Assembly: GCA_045654205.1 (NCBI GenBank)
Contig: JAZOMZ010000028.1
Span: 1-64,000 of the forward strand
Reading direction: 5' to 3'
DNA from: Enterocola sp045654205
GTDB taxonomy: Bacteria; Bacteroidota; Bacteroidia; Bacteroidales; Paludibacteraceae
Length of the DNA: 64,000 nt
A model generated the notes under the pieces. It did no database searches and was not told the DNA's origin. It was given only the letters and a program-made list of their open reading frames with translations. Position 1 is the first letter of the stretch, and each line of letters begins with the position of its first letter. Position numbers and translations under genes: made by a program. Of the stretch, positions 7,218 to 16,935 are shown piece after piece.

Positions 7218-8809
7218 TATTCTGTACGTCTTCTTTTAGAAGCCTTAGAATTGGTAACTGCCTCTTCTAGGGCTTTTTTGTTTTTGTAGTTGTAGATGTC
7301 GTATTGGTCCTTTGGACGCATATATTCGTAGTCTGCAAAGCCGTCTAGTTTAGTTACTTTTGGTTGACCTATTTTGTCTGGGGTATACATAACACCATTT
7401 GAACTAGGTGTCATAACAATCTTTTTTATTTGATTTTTCTCTCCAAAATATAGGTGTAGTTCACTACTTTCTGCTCTGTTTATGCCCACGTATTCTGTAG
7501 GAGCATCTTTGTCTTCGTTGTCTTCTTCTACAAAATATACAGATAGTGCGTTGCCGCTTACATCTGCTTTGGTTATCTTTCCGTTTGTGAGATGCGCTGT
7601 GATATGTTTACCTGATACTTGGTTGATGGCAAGTGTGTCTTCTTTTGAGTATATAAATGCGCTACCAATGATTTCAACTTTATCAATAGTTTCGTTTTTG
7701 CTATATATCTTTATAGATTCTCCTGTTATTTGATTGTTTTCGTTCCATAATATAGGTGCTCCAAACATTTGAGCTGTGGAGTCTTTTGAATTATAGAATA
7801 ATGAGTCGCAAAGTGATTGGAAATCTACATGCCATGATTGTACGTTGTAGTATGCTTTTACGTGTGTATTATCTTCATTAGACGCATCGTAGAAGATTGT
7901 GTCTGAAGTAATAAACATGCTATCTACATCTGAGAAATCTATTATAGTGGCTTTATCTACCATAAAACCTTTGTTGGTTTTCTCATTGTATATACCATAT
8001 CCGCCGTTAAGGAGTAGGGCTTGTGCAGAGTCTCTTAGTACTACATTTTTAAAACCTTCTGCTTCTCCTGTTCTTTGATTATAAAATAGGGTATCTGCAG
8101 ATAATCTGCGGCCTTCTAAGTCTCTGATGTGTGAGTTGTCTATAAGCTTTGCATTGTCTTTTATGGTATTGTACCAACCATATTCTGAGTAGATGCGTGT
8201 GCTGTCTTGTATAATGTCTGATGGTCCTAATATATAGGCAACTTTACCTACAGTTTCGTATTTTAGTGTGTCTGAAAATAGGTCAAAATCTTTGTTGTTT
8301 AATACTACATTGTTTTGGAATACAGCAATGTCTTGGTCTGGGTAATATTTGCCATTTATAGAGGTTAAAACATTTGTAGAATCTACTATCTTACCTCCAA
8401 GGAAATAATAACCTACATTTGATTTGCGGTCGTAGTTGAGAGAGTCTGTGTATAATGTAAGCTCTTTGTTTTCCATTCTTACATTATTTCGTAGGCGGGC
8501 AATTTTGGTATCTCCATTGTAATAAAGATGGTCTGCATATACTGTAAGACTGTCGCCTTGGACCATCTTTATGTTGCCATGTGCATTGATATTGTTTGTT
8601 TTATTGTAGAAGAATGCCTTGTCGCAGTACATTAAGGCGTCGTCGTGTCTGAAAACTACGTTGCCATTTAGAATTTGGCAATCTGGATAGTTTTCTTCGT
8701 CAAACTCTAGGGTTTCTGAATGTTCCAAATAGATAAGAGTCTTCCCGGCATAAGAAAACAAAAATGATGCAAGGATAAATGTAAGTAATATGTAAAGTCT
8801 CTTTTGCAT
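7214..8809 (-). CDS. OstA-like/LptA-type organic solvent tolerance protein
   Basis: Secreted protein with a signal peptide (MQKRLYILLTFILASFLFSYAG) and about ten LptA-like repeats such as CQILNGNVVFRHDDALMYCDKAFFY and GNIKMVQGDSLTVYADHLYY. These would stack as a beta-jellyroll, the fold used to carry lipopolysaccharide across the periplasm. The family is Bacteroidetes OstA-like (531 aa), without the LptD barrel. It ends the guaB-PpiC-SurA-OstA unit, 1 nt after the SurA-like gene, consistent with outer-membrane biogenesis. The C-terminal tail SKASKRRRTEY is basic and probably disordered. Confidence 0.85.
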   Translation of the reverse strand: MQKRLYILLTFILASFLFSYAGKTLIYLEHSETLEFDEENYPDCQILNGNVVFRHDDALMYCDKAFFYNKTNNINAHGNIKMVQGDSLTVYADHLYYNGDTKIARLRNNVRMENKELTLYTDSLNYDRKSNVGYYFLGGKIVDSTNVLTSINGKYYPDQDIAVFQNNVVLNNKDFDLFSDTLKYETVGKVAYILGPSDIIQDSTRIYSEYGWYNTIKDNAKLIDNSHIRDLEGRRLSADTLFYNQRTGEAEGFKNVVLRDSAQALLLNGGYGIYNEKTNKGFMVDKATIIDFSDVDSMFITSDTIFYDASNEDNTHVKAYYNVQSWHVDFQSLCDSLFYNSKDSTAQMFGAPILWNENNQITGESIKIYSKNETIDKVEIIGSAFIYSKEDTLAINQVSGKHITAHLTNGKITKADVSGNALSVYFVEEDNEDKDAPTEYVGINRAESSELHLYFGEKNQIKKIVMTPSSNGVMYTPDKIGQPKVTKLDGFADYEYMRPKDQYDIYNYKNKKALEEAVTNSKASKRRRTEY

Positions 8810-8810
8810 A

Positions 8811-10157
8811 TTATTTTATCCAACCTGGATAGTGGAATTCGCAGTTTCTATATTCTGGCGCGATATGAATAAATGTTTCTTGTTGTTTTTCTTTTATCCA
8901 GTTTTCTATTAATTCTTGATTTTTGTAGGCGGTTACCATGTCTTTTAATGCTTGGTAGTCGTCTTGTGGATTTGCTTTGTGTGCTTTGATTCTAGATTTC
9001 AAGCGAACAATACAAATCATTTCTTTTCCGCTCTCGTTTTTGTATATAAATGGAGCTGAAATTTCTCCTTCTTTCATTGTGTATACTACTTTGGCAATGT
9101 CTGAAGGTAGTTCTTGTAATTGGAATTTTGTGGTTCCGTTTTGTGGGTTTATCATTATACCCTCATTTTGTTTGGTGTTTTCGTCTTCTGAAAAATCTGT
9201 AACGGCTTGGCCAAATGAGGTTTCGTTATTTCTAATAGATATGGCAATGCTATCAAGTTTGTTTGAAGCATCTTCTTTTTCTTTTAATCCAACTTTTGGG
9301 ATAAGAAGTATATGACGGCAGTTGACTTGGTCATTTTTTCTTTCAATTAATTGGATAATGTGGTAACCAAATTCTGTTTTAACGATGCGTGATACTTTGG
9401 TTTTGTCATAAAGTGAGAATGCCATATTGGCAAATTCAGGTACAAGTTTACCTTTGGTCATAAAACCTAATTCGCCACCTTGTAGAGCAGAACCTCTGTC
9501 TTCTGAGTAAAGGATGGCAAGGGTAGAGAACTGATATGCGCCAGATTCTATTTTTTCTCTAAAGTCTCTTAATTGGCTTTTTACCCTTTCTTCTTCTACT
9601 GCTGTGATTTCTGGATAAAGCCCTATGATTTGTACTTCTACTGTTTCTGGGATGTTTGGAATACTGTCTTTAGGCAATTTCTCATAGAAACGGTTAACGT
9701 CTTGTGGAGTGATTCTTACGTTAGATACAATCTGCTGTTGCATTTGTTGCATAAGAAGCTGGTCTCTAACATTGTTAGCCATTTCTTCTTTAATTTTACT
9801 CATAGGTTTGTTGAAGTATTCTTCAATCTTTTCTTTTGAACCTATTTGAGAGATGAAATATTTAATTCTGCCGTCTACTTGTTGTTCTACAGATGCATCA
9901 CTCACTGTTAAACTATCAAGTTTTGCTCCTGCAATAAATAATTTTTGTAAGGCAATTTGTTCAGGGATAGTACAATATGGGTCTCCTTCTATTGGTACTT
10001 TTTCGTATTTTCTACGTTGGATTTCGTTCTCTATATCTGAATAAAGAATAGGTTCATCACCAACAACCCAAACCACTTGGTCTATTACTTTGTAGTTTTG
10101 GGCATATGTATTGGCACATGCCAATAATACTAAAAATATAGTTAGGAGTTTACGCAT
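8811..10157 (-). CDS. surA: SurA-like periplasmic peptidyl-prolyl isomerase
   Basis: Chaperone/PPIase for outer-membrane proteins. A signal peptide (MRKLLTIFLVLLACANTYAQ) is followed by a SurA N-domain (VVWVVGDEPILYSDIE) and two parvulin domains. The first is clear (GGELGFMTKGKLVPEFANMAF, KTEFGYHIIQLIERK), and the second is degenerate but recognisable (CRHILLIP, MKEGEISAPF). The start at 10157 is chosen over an upstream in-frame ATG (10193) because it begins a proper signal peptide and lies 1 nt after the preceding gene. 448 aa is normal for the family. Confidence 0.92.
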   Translation of the reverse strand: MRKLLTIFLVLLACANTYAQNYKVIDQVVWVVGDEPILYSDIENEIQRRKYEKVPIEGDPYCTIPEQIALQKLFIAGAKLDSLTVSDASVEQQVDGRIKYFISQIGSKEKIEEYFNKPMSKIKEEMANNVRDQLLMQQMQQQIVSNVRITPQDVNRFYEKLPKDSIPNIPETVEVQIIGLYPEITAVEEERVKSQLRDFREKIESGAYQFSTLAILYSEDRGSALQGGELGFMTKGKLVPEFANMAFSLYDKTKVSRIVKTEFGYHIIQLIERKNDQVNCRHILLIPKVGLKEKEDASNKLDSIAISIRNNETSFGQAVTDFSEDENTKQNEGIMINPQNGTTKFQLQELPSDIAKVVYTMKEGEISAPFIYKNESGKEMICIVRLKSRIKAHKANPQDDYQALKDMVTAYKNQELIENWIKEKQQETFIHIAPEYRNCEFHYPGWIK

Positions 10158-10158
10158 A

Positions 10159-11007
10159 TTATTCTTCGTTTTCGTAGAAGTGGACAATGCCATTTTTTAT
10201 GGCTTCATTATATAGTTCTTGTCTAAGGTCTGTGATGAACTGAATTTTTTCTTTATTTAGTAGAATATTATATAGTTCATCTTTGATTAGTTCGTATGGA
10301 GAAGGTTCTCCTGCTTTACAAAGACCTGTGACTTTAAGATAATAGTTATTTTCTTCAGATTGTTGTATTATAGTACCTCTGCTTAATGCTGGGTCTGTTG
10401 ACTCTATTTTGTTTGGCAGATTTTCTATAAGTTTTGAATATGGTACCCAATTATCTATGCAGAAATCGTATTTAAGTGCATTGGCTGTGCAGTAGCGCAT
10501 GATTGATTCTAGGTTTTCATCGTTGATTTCTGAAAGCATAGTTGAAAGCGAATCTTGTCCTTGCGCTGCAGCATGAACTTGAATGAAAATTCCTTTTATA
10601 AGTGGGCTTTCCAAACGGAATGATTCTTTTCTTTGTTGATATAGTGAAAGTAGAGAATCTTCTGGAATTTGTTTTAGTTTCTCAAGGATTAATTGTTGTT
10701 GATATTTATTTATTATCAACTCGCGTCTGTAAATCTCTGTAAGTTCTTCTATGTCTTTTGAATTACCTACGTTTTCTTTGGCTTTTTGATACATTAGGTT
10801 GCCCATAATCCACTGCTTCTTGTAACTTTCTGCATATTTAGCACTATCTGCTACAGGAAGTCCAGCAGGAATTACTCTTTCTATTTCATCTAGGTAAAGA
10901 AAATTTCCATTCATTTCTAGCACCGCATTGCGGGTTAAGTCTCTTTGTATTTGTTGGCAAGAGACTAACGTGCATAGTGAGAATATGAAGAAAATTACTT
11001 TTTTCAT
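10159..11007 (-). CDS. SurA-N-like lipoprotein of the PPIase cluster
   Basis: 282-residue lipoprotein: MKKVIFFIFSLCTLVSCQQ carries a lipobox (LVSC). The rest looks like a SurA/PpiC N-terminal helical domain (VLEMNGNFLYLDEIERVIP) with no clear parvulin active domain. In Bacteroidales this position between the two SurA-like genes is commonly filled by such a protein. A chaperone role next to SurA is inferred from context. Its start overlaps the stop of the upstream PpiC gene by 4 nt, so translation is coupled. Confidence 0.7.
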   Translation of the reverse strand: MKKVIFFIFSLCTLVSCQQIQRDLTRNAVLEMNGNFLYLDEIERVIPAGLPVADSAKYAESYKKQWIMGNLMYQKAKENVGNSKDIEELTEIYRRELIINKYQQQLILEKLKQIPEDSLLSLYQQRKESFRLESPLIKGIFIQVHAAAQGQDSLSTMLSEINDENLESIMRYCTANALKYDFCIDNWVPYSKLIENLPNKIESTDPALSRGTIIQQSEENNYYLKVTGLCKAGEPSPYELIKDELYNILLNKEKIQFITDLRQELYNEAIKNGIVHFYENEE

Positions 11008-12551
11008 TTAATAGAATCAAGAACTTTTTGGTTTATGGTAACAGTGTATTTTTCTCTAAGCTCTTTAACCCATTCTTTTTCTAGTTCGTCTTGGTATTGG
11101 CTGATTATTATACCACGAACTTTGTTGTATGGTTTGTCAAAGTTGCCTTTTTCGTAGATTTCTTTTAATTTATCTTCGTCTTTAGAAGCTTTGTCCCAAA
11201 CTACATCTTTGCTGATATTGAAAAGTAAAATACCATCGCGATATTCTTGCATTAGAAGTGCAAATTCAGGATGTTTTCTCTCTAGTTGAGAGTCTTCGTA
11301 CAGCATGATGTTGACGTCTATAATAGTTTTTAGTTTGTATTCGTCCCAATCTTCTATTCTTTGACCTTCTTCTCCACCAGGGTAAAGAACCATTGCTGAT
11401 TCAACATCTTCTCTTGTGATAGTTACGTCTGCAAATTGTGCAATAATAGAGTCGTTGTTTATAAACTTATAGTTGTATTCTTTTTTTAGCTTGTTTATAA
11501 AGCTATCGTGTATAATCTCTGCACGTTCGTCTCTTGCTATACGAGTTTGAATTTGAGGCATCCATCTATTGTAGTCTGGTATTTCCTTTTTATCTACAAG
11601 TTTGATAATATGGAATCCGTATGGCGCTTCTACTACAGGAGATACGTCTCCAATTTCTTTAAGTGCAAATGCAGCATCTTCAAAGAGTTTCTCTATGCTT
11701 CCAGTTGTAATCCAAAATGGAATTACACCGCCTTTTTTTGTATTAGTATCTTCTGAGTGAGCTTTTACAAGATCTTCAAATTCTCCGCCATTATCTATTA
11801 CGGCGCGGATTCTGTGCATTTCTTTTCTAATAGCATCTATTTGAGCAGAATCTGCACCTTCTGGTATTCTTTTGAAAATATGGGCAGCTTGAATTTCTCC
11901 TCGAGTAGGTCTAGTGTTGTGAACCTTTATTACGTGATAACCAAATCTTGTTCTAACAGGTTCGCTAATTTTGCCTTTTTTAAGTGAGAAAGCAGCTTTT
12001 TCAAAAGGATATACCATGGTCATACCTGCGGTCCAACCAAGGTATCCTTTGTTTCTAACAACAGAAGGGTCTTCTGAAACCTCTTCTGCTAATTTATTAA
12101 AGTCCATTTTTTTGGCACGTTTTTTTGCAGCAAGTGCTTTTTCATATGCCAATGTTGAGTCTTCTGGATTGGTAATTCTAAAGAGAATATGACTTACTTC
12201 TACTTCCTTAAGAAGGTTTTTGTATGCTTCTTCTTCTAGTTCTTTTCTTTTGATACTGTCATTCATGTATTTTGCAGCAATTGGACCACGATAAGAATCA
12301 AACTCTTCTTTAAAGGAAGCTGCTGTGTCATATTTTAATGCATAAGCTTCTTCTACTTTTAGTTTAAAGTTTATGAACATATCTAGATATGCCTCTGCAG
12401 AGAGGGTATCAGATTCAATATGGTTATTCTTTTTGTAGTAATATTCAAACTCTTGTTTTGAAATTTCTTTGTCATTTATTGTTAGTAAAGTTTGAGCTAC
12501 AATAGATGAACAAACTATCAAACTACTTAGTATTAAAGCTAATTTTTTCAT
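11004..12551 (-). CDS. PpiC-type peptidyl-prolyl isomerase with two parvulin domains
   Basis: 515-residue exported PPIase: signal MKKLALILSSLIVCSSIVAQ, then a SurA-like N-domain. Parvulin 1 is at about residues 115-215 (EVSHILFRI, NKGYLGWTAGMTMVYPFEKAAF, RFGYHVIKV) and parvulin 2 at about 220-315 (AAHIFKRIP, KKGGVIPFWITTG, PYGFHIIKLVDKKE). A C-terminal helical region of about 200 aa is probably the rest of the chaperone core. The first codon overlaps the guaB stop (TAATG), linking it to guaB transcription. Confidence 0.92.
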   Translation of the reverse strand: MKKLALILSSLIVCSSIVAQTLLTINDKEISKQEFEYYYKKNNHIESDTLSAEAYLDMFINFKLKVEEAYALKYDTAASFKEEFDSYRGPIAAKYMNDSIKRKELEEEAYKNLLKEVEVSHILFRITNPEDSTLAYEKALAAKKRAKKMDFNKLAEEVSEDPSVVRNKGYLGWTAGMTMVYPFEKAAFSLKKGKISEPVRTRFGYHVIKVHNTRPTRGEIQAAHIFKRIPEGADSAQIDAIRKEMHRIRAVIDNGGEFEDLVKAHSEDTNTKKGGVIPFWITTGSIEKLFEDAAFALKEIGDVSPVVEAPYGFHIIKLVDKKEIPDYNRWMPQIQTRIARDERAEIIHDSFINKLKKEYNYKFINNDSIIAQFADVTITREDVESAMVLYPGGEEGQRIEDWDEYKLKTIIDVNIMLYEDSQLERKHPEFALLMQEYRDGILLFNISKDVVWDKASKDEDKLKEIYEKGNFDKPYNKVRGIIISQYQDELEKEWVKELREKYTVTINQKVLDSIK

Positions 12552-14026
12552 TATTCTCCTCTTGAATAGTTAGGTGCTTCTTGTGTAATTGTAACGTCGT
12601 GTGGGTGATTTTCTTTCACGCCTGCGGCTGTGATTCTGGTAAATTTAGCATTGTGAAGCATATCAATGTTTTTAGCTCCGCAATATCCCATACCAGAACG
12701 TAGACCACCAAGTAGTTGGTAAACAACTTCGTAAAGAGAACCTTTGTAAGGAACGCGTGCTGCGATACCTTCTGGCACTAGTTTCTTAACGTCGTCTTCT
12801 GCATCTTGGAAGTAGCGGTCTTTAGAACCTTTTTGCATAGCTTCTAGAGAACCCATGCCGCGATATGATTTGAATTTACGTCCGTTGTAGATGATAGTGT
12901 CGCCAGGAGATTCTTCTACACCTGCAAGTAGTGAACCAACCATGATTGAACTAGCACCTGCTGCTAGAGCTTTCACCATGTCACCTGAGTAGCGGATACC
13001 ACCGTCGGCGATAACTGGAACACCAGTGCCTTCTAGTGCTTTTGATACTTCGTAGATAGCAGAAAGTTGAGGAACACCAACACCTGCGATAACACGGGTT
13101 GTACAGATAGAACCTGGTCCGATACCAACTTTAACTGCGTCTGCACCAGCTTCAACTAATGCTTTTGCAGCTTCTGGAGTAGCGATATTACCTACTACGA
13201 TATCAATTTGTGGGAATCTTTTCTTAGCTTCTTTAAGTGTGTCGATAACACCTTTTGAGTGACCGTGAGCTGTGTCGATAATGATAGCATCTACACCTGC
13301 TTCAACTAGGGCTTCGATACGTAGGAAAGTGTCACCAGTTACACCTACACCAGCAGCTACGCGAAGACGACCTTTTGAGTCTTTGCAAGCCATAGGTTTG
13401 TCTTTTGCTTTAGTGATGTCTTTGTATGTAACAAGACCAACTAGTTTGCCGTCTTTGTCTACTACAGGAAGTTTTTCGATTTTATGTTTTTGAAGAATTT
13501 CTGCTGCGTCTTCTAGGTTTGTAGTTTGATGTGTTGTTACTAAGTTGTCTTTGGTCATAATTTCGTCCACAGTTTTCTTAGTATTACGTTCAAAACGTAG
13601 GTCACGGTTTGTAACAATACCTAGTAGGTAGTTGTTTTCATCAACTACAGGGATACCACCAATGTGGAATTCTTTCATAAGTGCAAGAGCGTCTGCTACA
13701 GTTTTGCCAGAAAGAATGCTCACTGGGTCGTATATCATACCGTTTTCTGCACGTTTTACTGTGTGTACTTGGCGAGCTTGTTCTGCGATAGGCATATTTT
13801 TGTGGATAACGCCGATACCACCCTCGCGGGCAATAGCAATAGCAAGCTTAGCTTCTGTAACAGTATCCATTGCTGCAGAAACGATAGGGGTTTTTAACTC
13901 GATGTTGCGTGAGAAACGTGTTGTTAATTCAACATCACGTGGCACAACTTCTGAATAGGCTGGGATTAAAAGGACGTCGTCGAAGGTAAGACCGTCCATA
14001 ACGATTTTGTCTGCAATAAATGACAT
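12551..14026 (-). CDS. guaB: Inosine-5'-monophosphate dehydrogenase
   Basis: Oxidises IMP to XMP with NAD+, the committed step of GMP synthesis. The TIM barrel begins LTFDDVLLIPAYSEVVP. Two CBS domains are inserted at about residues 95-205 (MIYDPVSILSGKTVADAL, IMTKDNLVTTHQTTNLEDA). The catalytic loop GIGPGSICTTR holds the active-site Cys, and the flap ends in SRGE. The length of 491 aa is standard. It leads a minus-strand operon with two PPIases, a lipoprotein and OstA. Confidence 0.98.
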   Translation of the reverse strand: MSFIADKIVMDGLTFDDVLLIPAYSEVVPRDVELTTRFSRNIELKTPIVSAAMDTVTEAKLAIAIAREGGIGVIHKNMPIAEQARQVHTVKRAENGMIYDPVSILSGKTVADALALMKEFHIGGIPVVDENNYLLGIVTNRDLRFERNTKKTVDEIMTKDNLVTTHQTTNLEDAAEILQKHKIEKLPVVDKDGKLVGLVTYKDITKAKDKPMACKDSKGRLRVAAGVGVTGDTFLRIEALVEAGVDAIIIDTAHGHSKGVIDTLKEAKKRFPQIDIVVGNIATPEAAKALVEAGADAVKVGIGPGSICTTRVIAGVGVPQLSAIYEVSKALEGTGVPVIADGGIRYSGDMVKALAAGASSIMVGSLLAGVEESPGDTIIYNGRKFKSYRGMGSLEAMQKGSKDRYFQDAEDDVKKLVPEGIAARVPYKGSLYEVVYQLLGGLRSGMGYCGAKNIDMLHNAKFTRITAAGVKENHPHDVTITQEAPNYSRGE

Positions 14027-14054
14027 AGCTATAATATTAGAAATTTATTGCGTG

Positions 14055-14062
14055 CAAATTTA
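14055..14062 (-). promoter_or_regulatory. -7 element of guaB
   Basis: TAAATTTG on the minus strand, about 30 nt upstream of the guaB ATG. No convincing -33 TTG is seen at the right distance. Confidence 0.45.
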
Positions 14063-14065
14063 GTA

Positions 14066-14119
14066 AAAAAACTCGGTTTTAGGCTAATTTTATGCCTAAA
14101 AAATGTAAAATCAGCCTAA
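14066..14119 (-). terminator. Terminator after rnz
   Basis: On the minus strand TTAGGCTGATTTTA pairs with TAAAATTAGCCTAA (one G-T), then ACCGAG and a run of seven T. The T-run is a few bases after the stem, so efficiency is uncertain. It separates the recJ-recQ-rnz unit from guaB. Confidence 0.6.
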
Positions 14120-14125
14120 TTTTTC

Positions 14126-15037
14126 TTACCAACTAAACTTGCTTCCGTCTAGGGATAGTTTTGTGTTTGGGAATATGGCTTTAGCCTCTTCTAAAAGTGG
14201 GTTTAGGTCGGCATATCTGGCAGAATAATGACCGATAATTAACTGTTTTACATTGGCAAGTTTTGCAATATGTGCAGCGTCGCTAGCGGTGCTATGAAGT
14301 GTGGCTTTGCAGCGGTGTCTTTCGGCCTCGGCAAAGGTGGCTTCGTGGAATAAAGTATCTACTCCTTCTATGATAGGAATAATGCGCTCTGTATATGCTG
14401 TGTCTGAGCAATATGCGTATGATTTTGGCGGAGTAGGAGGGGTAATAAGGCGAGAATTTGGCACAACTCTGCCGTTTGCATCGATGAAATCTGCTCCTTC
14501 TTTTATATCTTTAATTTCTTTTACTCCTATGTTGTAGAACTTAACAAGTTCGCCGTCGATATGTGGAAGTCCTTCTTTTTCTTTGAAAAGGAAACCGCAA
14601 GTAGGCATGCTGTGAACTAGTGGAATGGTGCTTACTTTTAGGCTTCTGTCTTCGTAGATAACTTCGTTTTTAAGAGGATCGAAATCTTCAAAGAAAACCT
14701 TGAAAGTGAGGTCTTTGCAGAAGTAATCAAGCATTGGTTCAAGGGTTTTCTTTAGGTCTGGATGGGCATGGATGTACATATCGTTGGTATGATGTAGCAT
14801 GCCAAGAGTTGATATTACAGAGATAAGACCGAAGCAGTGGTCGCCATGCAGATGGGAGATGAAAATGTGTCCCATTCTGTTGGTTTTTACTTCATACTTT
14901 CTTAATTGGAACTGTGTGCCGTCTGCACAGTCTATCATAAAACTCTTGTTGTGAGTTTGAAGCACTTGTGAAGAAGAAAATCTGCCAAATGATGGTATTG
15001 CAGAGCCTGTTCCTAATATGGTTAAGTTGAAATTCAT
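14126..15037 (-). CDS. rnz: Ribonuclease Z
   Basis: Zinc-dependent endonuclease of the metallo-beta-lactamase fold that trims tRNA 3' ends. The metal motif is SHLHGDHCFG (residues about 62-70); later ligands are in the TPPKSYAYCSDTAYTE and IIGHYSARY segments. The 303-aa length matches bacterial RNase Z. It overlaps recQ by 4 nt, completing a recJ-recQ-rnz operon. Confidence 0.95.
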   Translation of the reverse strand: MNFNLTILGTGSAIPSFGRFSSSQVLQTHNKSFMIDCADGTQFQLRKYEVKTNRMGHIFISHLHGDHCFGLISVISTLGMLHHTNDMYIHAHPDLKKTLEPMLDYFCKDLTFKVFFEDFDPLKNEVIYEDRSLKVSTIPLVHSMPTCGFLFKEKEGLPHIDGELVKFYNIGVKEIKDIKEGADFIDANGRVVPNSRLITPPTPPKSYAYCSDTAYTERIIPIIEGVDTLFHEATFAEAERHRCKATLHSTASDAAHIAKLANVKQLIIGHYSARYADLNPLLEEAKAIFPNTKLSLDGSKFSW

Positions 15038-16935
15038 CTTATCTTGAATGTAATATTGTCGGTTGTTATTATTTCTTTGTTTTCTATAAGCAATCTAATG
15101 GCATCAATAGTTTTGTTTGGTTCGTCGTTGGTGCTAGTGATGATGCTGTTTAGGGTTTGTGGTCCTTTGTCTCTAAGTAGAGAAAGGATTTTTTCTCTAG
15201 CGGTGTTTGATGCGTTTTTGTTTAAACAAACATCGCAAATACCACAGTTTGTGGTGTTTTCTTCGCCAAAATAGTCTAGCAAGAGTCTGCTGCGGCAGTG
15301 ATTGGTGCTGCTAGCATAGTTGATCATAGTTTCCATTCTGCTCTTGTATCTTGATAGGCGAGACTCGTATACGTCGGTTGAAATTCTCAAAATTTCTGGT
15401 GGGATACGGTCTTGTTTGTATCTGATGGCAGGTGACTTTTTTTGTGGAATATAGTCGATAACACCTATTTTTCTAAGCCAAGTGAGAATCTCGTATACTC
15501 TGTTTGGGTGTATGCCGGTGTTTACAGATATTTCTGATTCGCTTATTACTGTGTAATCGGCAAAAATGCCAGTGTATTTTCTTAGAAGGAACTGCATAAT
15601 GCGGTCTTCTTCTTCTGAAAAGAGTGTGTCGTAAAGTAGGCGTCTTGAGCGAGTAACAATTACTCTAGAATATAGTTCTTTTTCTTCTTTGTATTCGATA
15701 TAACCGTCGAGGTCTAATATCTTAATAGCAGCCCCTGTAGGCAGAATGGCAAGGTGAAACTTGCGGCAGAAATCTTCTAAATCGAAGTCGAAACAATTGC
15801 CTTCTCCGTAGTTTACTCCGAGCTGAAAATAATTGCCTAATTGGTTGTAAACGTGACAGATAAATTCCTTGGTAGGGAAGCTGTCTGTAAGACGTTTTTT
15901 CATTAGACTAAGGTCTTTTTTGTTGTAAAGGAGAATACATTCAGCGTAGTTCCTATCACGTCCTGCACGTCCTGCTTCTTGGAAGTAGGCTTCTACGCTA
16001 TCTGGAATATCTATGTGGATAACAAGTCTAACGTCTGGTTTATCAATGCCCATACCAAAGGCATTGGTGGCGACCATAACCTTAAATTTGTTGTTTTTCC
16101 ATCCTTCTTGTTTTAAGTCTTTAATGGCATTGTCGAGCCCTGCGTGGAAATAGTCTGCCGAAATATTATTTTGGTTTAGAAGTTCGGATACTTCCTTTGT
16201 TTTTTTACGATTTCTTACATAAATAATGGCACTACCATCTGTCTTTGTAAGAAGTCTGATAAGCTCTTCGTCTTTGCTTTCGGTAAGTTTTACCTTGTAT
16301 GCTAAATTGCTTCTGTAGAAGCTGATACGCTTGACATTTTCTTCCTTGAAGAGCAATGATGTCTGAATGTCTTTTGCTACTTCTGGAGTTGCGGTTGCTG
16401 TAAGTGCCAGAATAGGGACATTTGGTAGAATTTTTCTAATTTCTGCTATCTGTTTGTACTCTGGGCGGAAGTCGTATCCCCATTGAGAAATACAGTGTGC
16501 CTCATCCACGGCTACCATGCTTATATTCATGTATGGAAGAGCTTCTAGGAATGTGTCTGTAGAAAGTCTCTCGGGAGAAACGTAGATAAATTTATAATTT
16601 GCCCTAGGGTCATTTGATTTGTTGTAGCAAATATTGTCTAAGCTTTGTTTGTATTGAGTAGATGTGAGACCAGAGTGTAGAGCAATGGCCTTGATTTCTT
16701 TCTTTTTGAGGTTCTCTACTTGATCTTTCATTAACGCAATAAGTGGAGTGACAACTAGACATCTGCCTTCTTGGCAAAGGGCTGGTATTTGGAAAGTGAT
16801 AGATTTTCCTCCACCAGTGGGAAGTAGCCCTAAAGTGTCTCTGCCACTGCCAATAGATTCGATAATTTCAGCCTGAGAAGGTCTGAAACTATCGTAACCC
16901 CAATATTGCTTTAATTTCTGTAGATATGGCGTCAT
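15034..16935 (-). CDS. recQ: ATP-dependent DNA helicase RecQ
   Basis: 3'-5' superfamily-2 helicase for recombination and fork repair. Motif I is GLLPTGGGKSITFQ, motif II DEAHCISQWGYDFRPEY, and motif VI QEAGRAGRDRN. The RQC zinc site is visible as CRSRLLLDYFGE followed by CGICDVC. At 633 aa it lacks a recognisable HRDC domain; the C-terminus looks like a small winged-helix tail. It overlaps recJ by 4 nt, and both act in RecF-pathway resection. Confidence 0.96.
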   Translation of the reverse strand: MTPYLQKLKQYWGYDSFRPSQAEIIESIGSGRDTLGLLPTGGGKSITFQIPALCQEGRCLVVTPLIALMKDQVENLKKKEIKAIALHSGLTSTQYKQSLDNICYNKSNDPRANYKFIYVSPERLSTDTFLEALPYMNISMVAVDEAHCISQWGYDFRPEYKQIAEIRKILPNVPILALTATATPEVAKDIQTSLLFKEENVKRISFYRSNLAYKVKLTESKDEELIRLLTKTDGSAIIYVRNRKKTKEVSELLNQNNISADYFHAGLDNAIKDLKQEGWKNNKFKVMVATNAFGMGIDKPDVRLVIHIDIPDSVEAYFQEAGRAGRDRNYAECILLYNKKDLSLMKKRLTDSFPTKEFICHVYNQLGNYFQLGVNYGEGNCFDFDLEDFCRKFHLAILPTGAAIKILDLDGYIEYKEEKELYSRVIVTRSRRLLYDTLFSEEEDRIMQFLLRKYTGIFADYTVISESEISVNTGIHPNRVYEILTWLRKIGVIDYIPQKKSPAIRYKQDRIPPEILRISTDVYESRLSRYKSRMETMINYASSTNHCRSRLLLDYFGEENTTNCGICDVCLNKNASNTAREKILSLLRDKGPQTLNSIITSTNDEPNKTIDAIRLLIENKEIITTDNITFKIR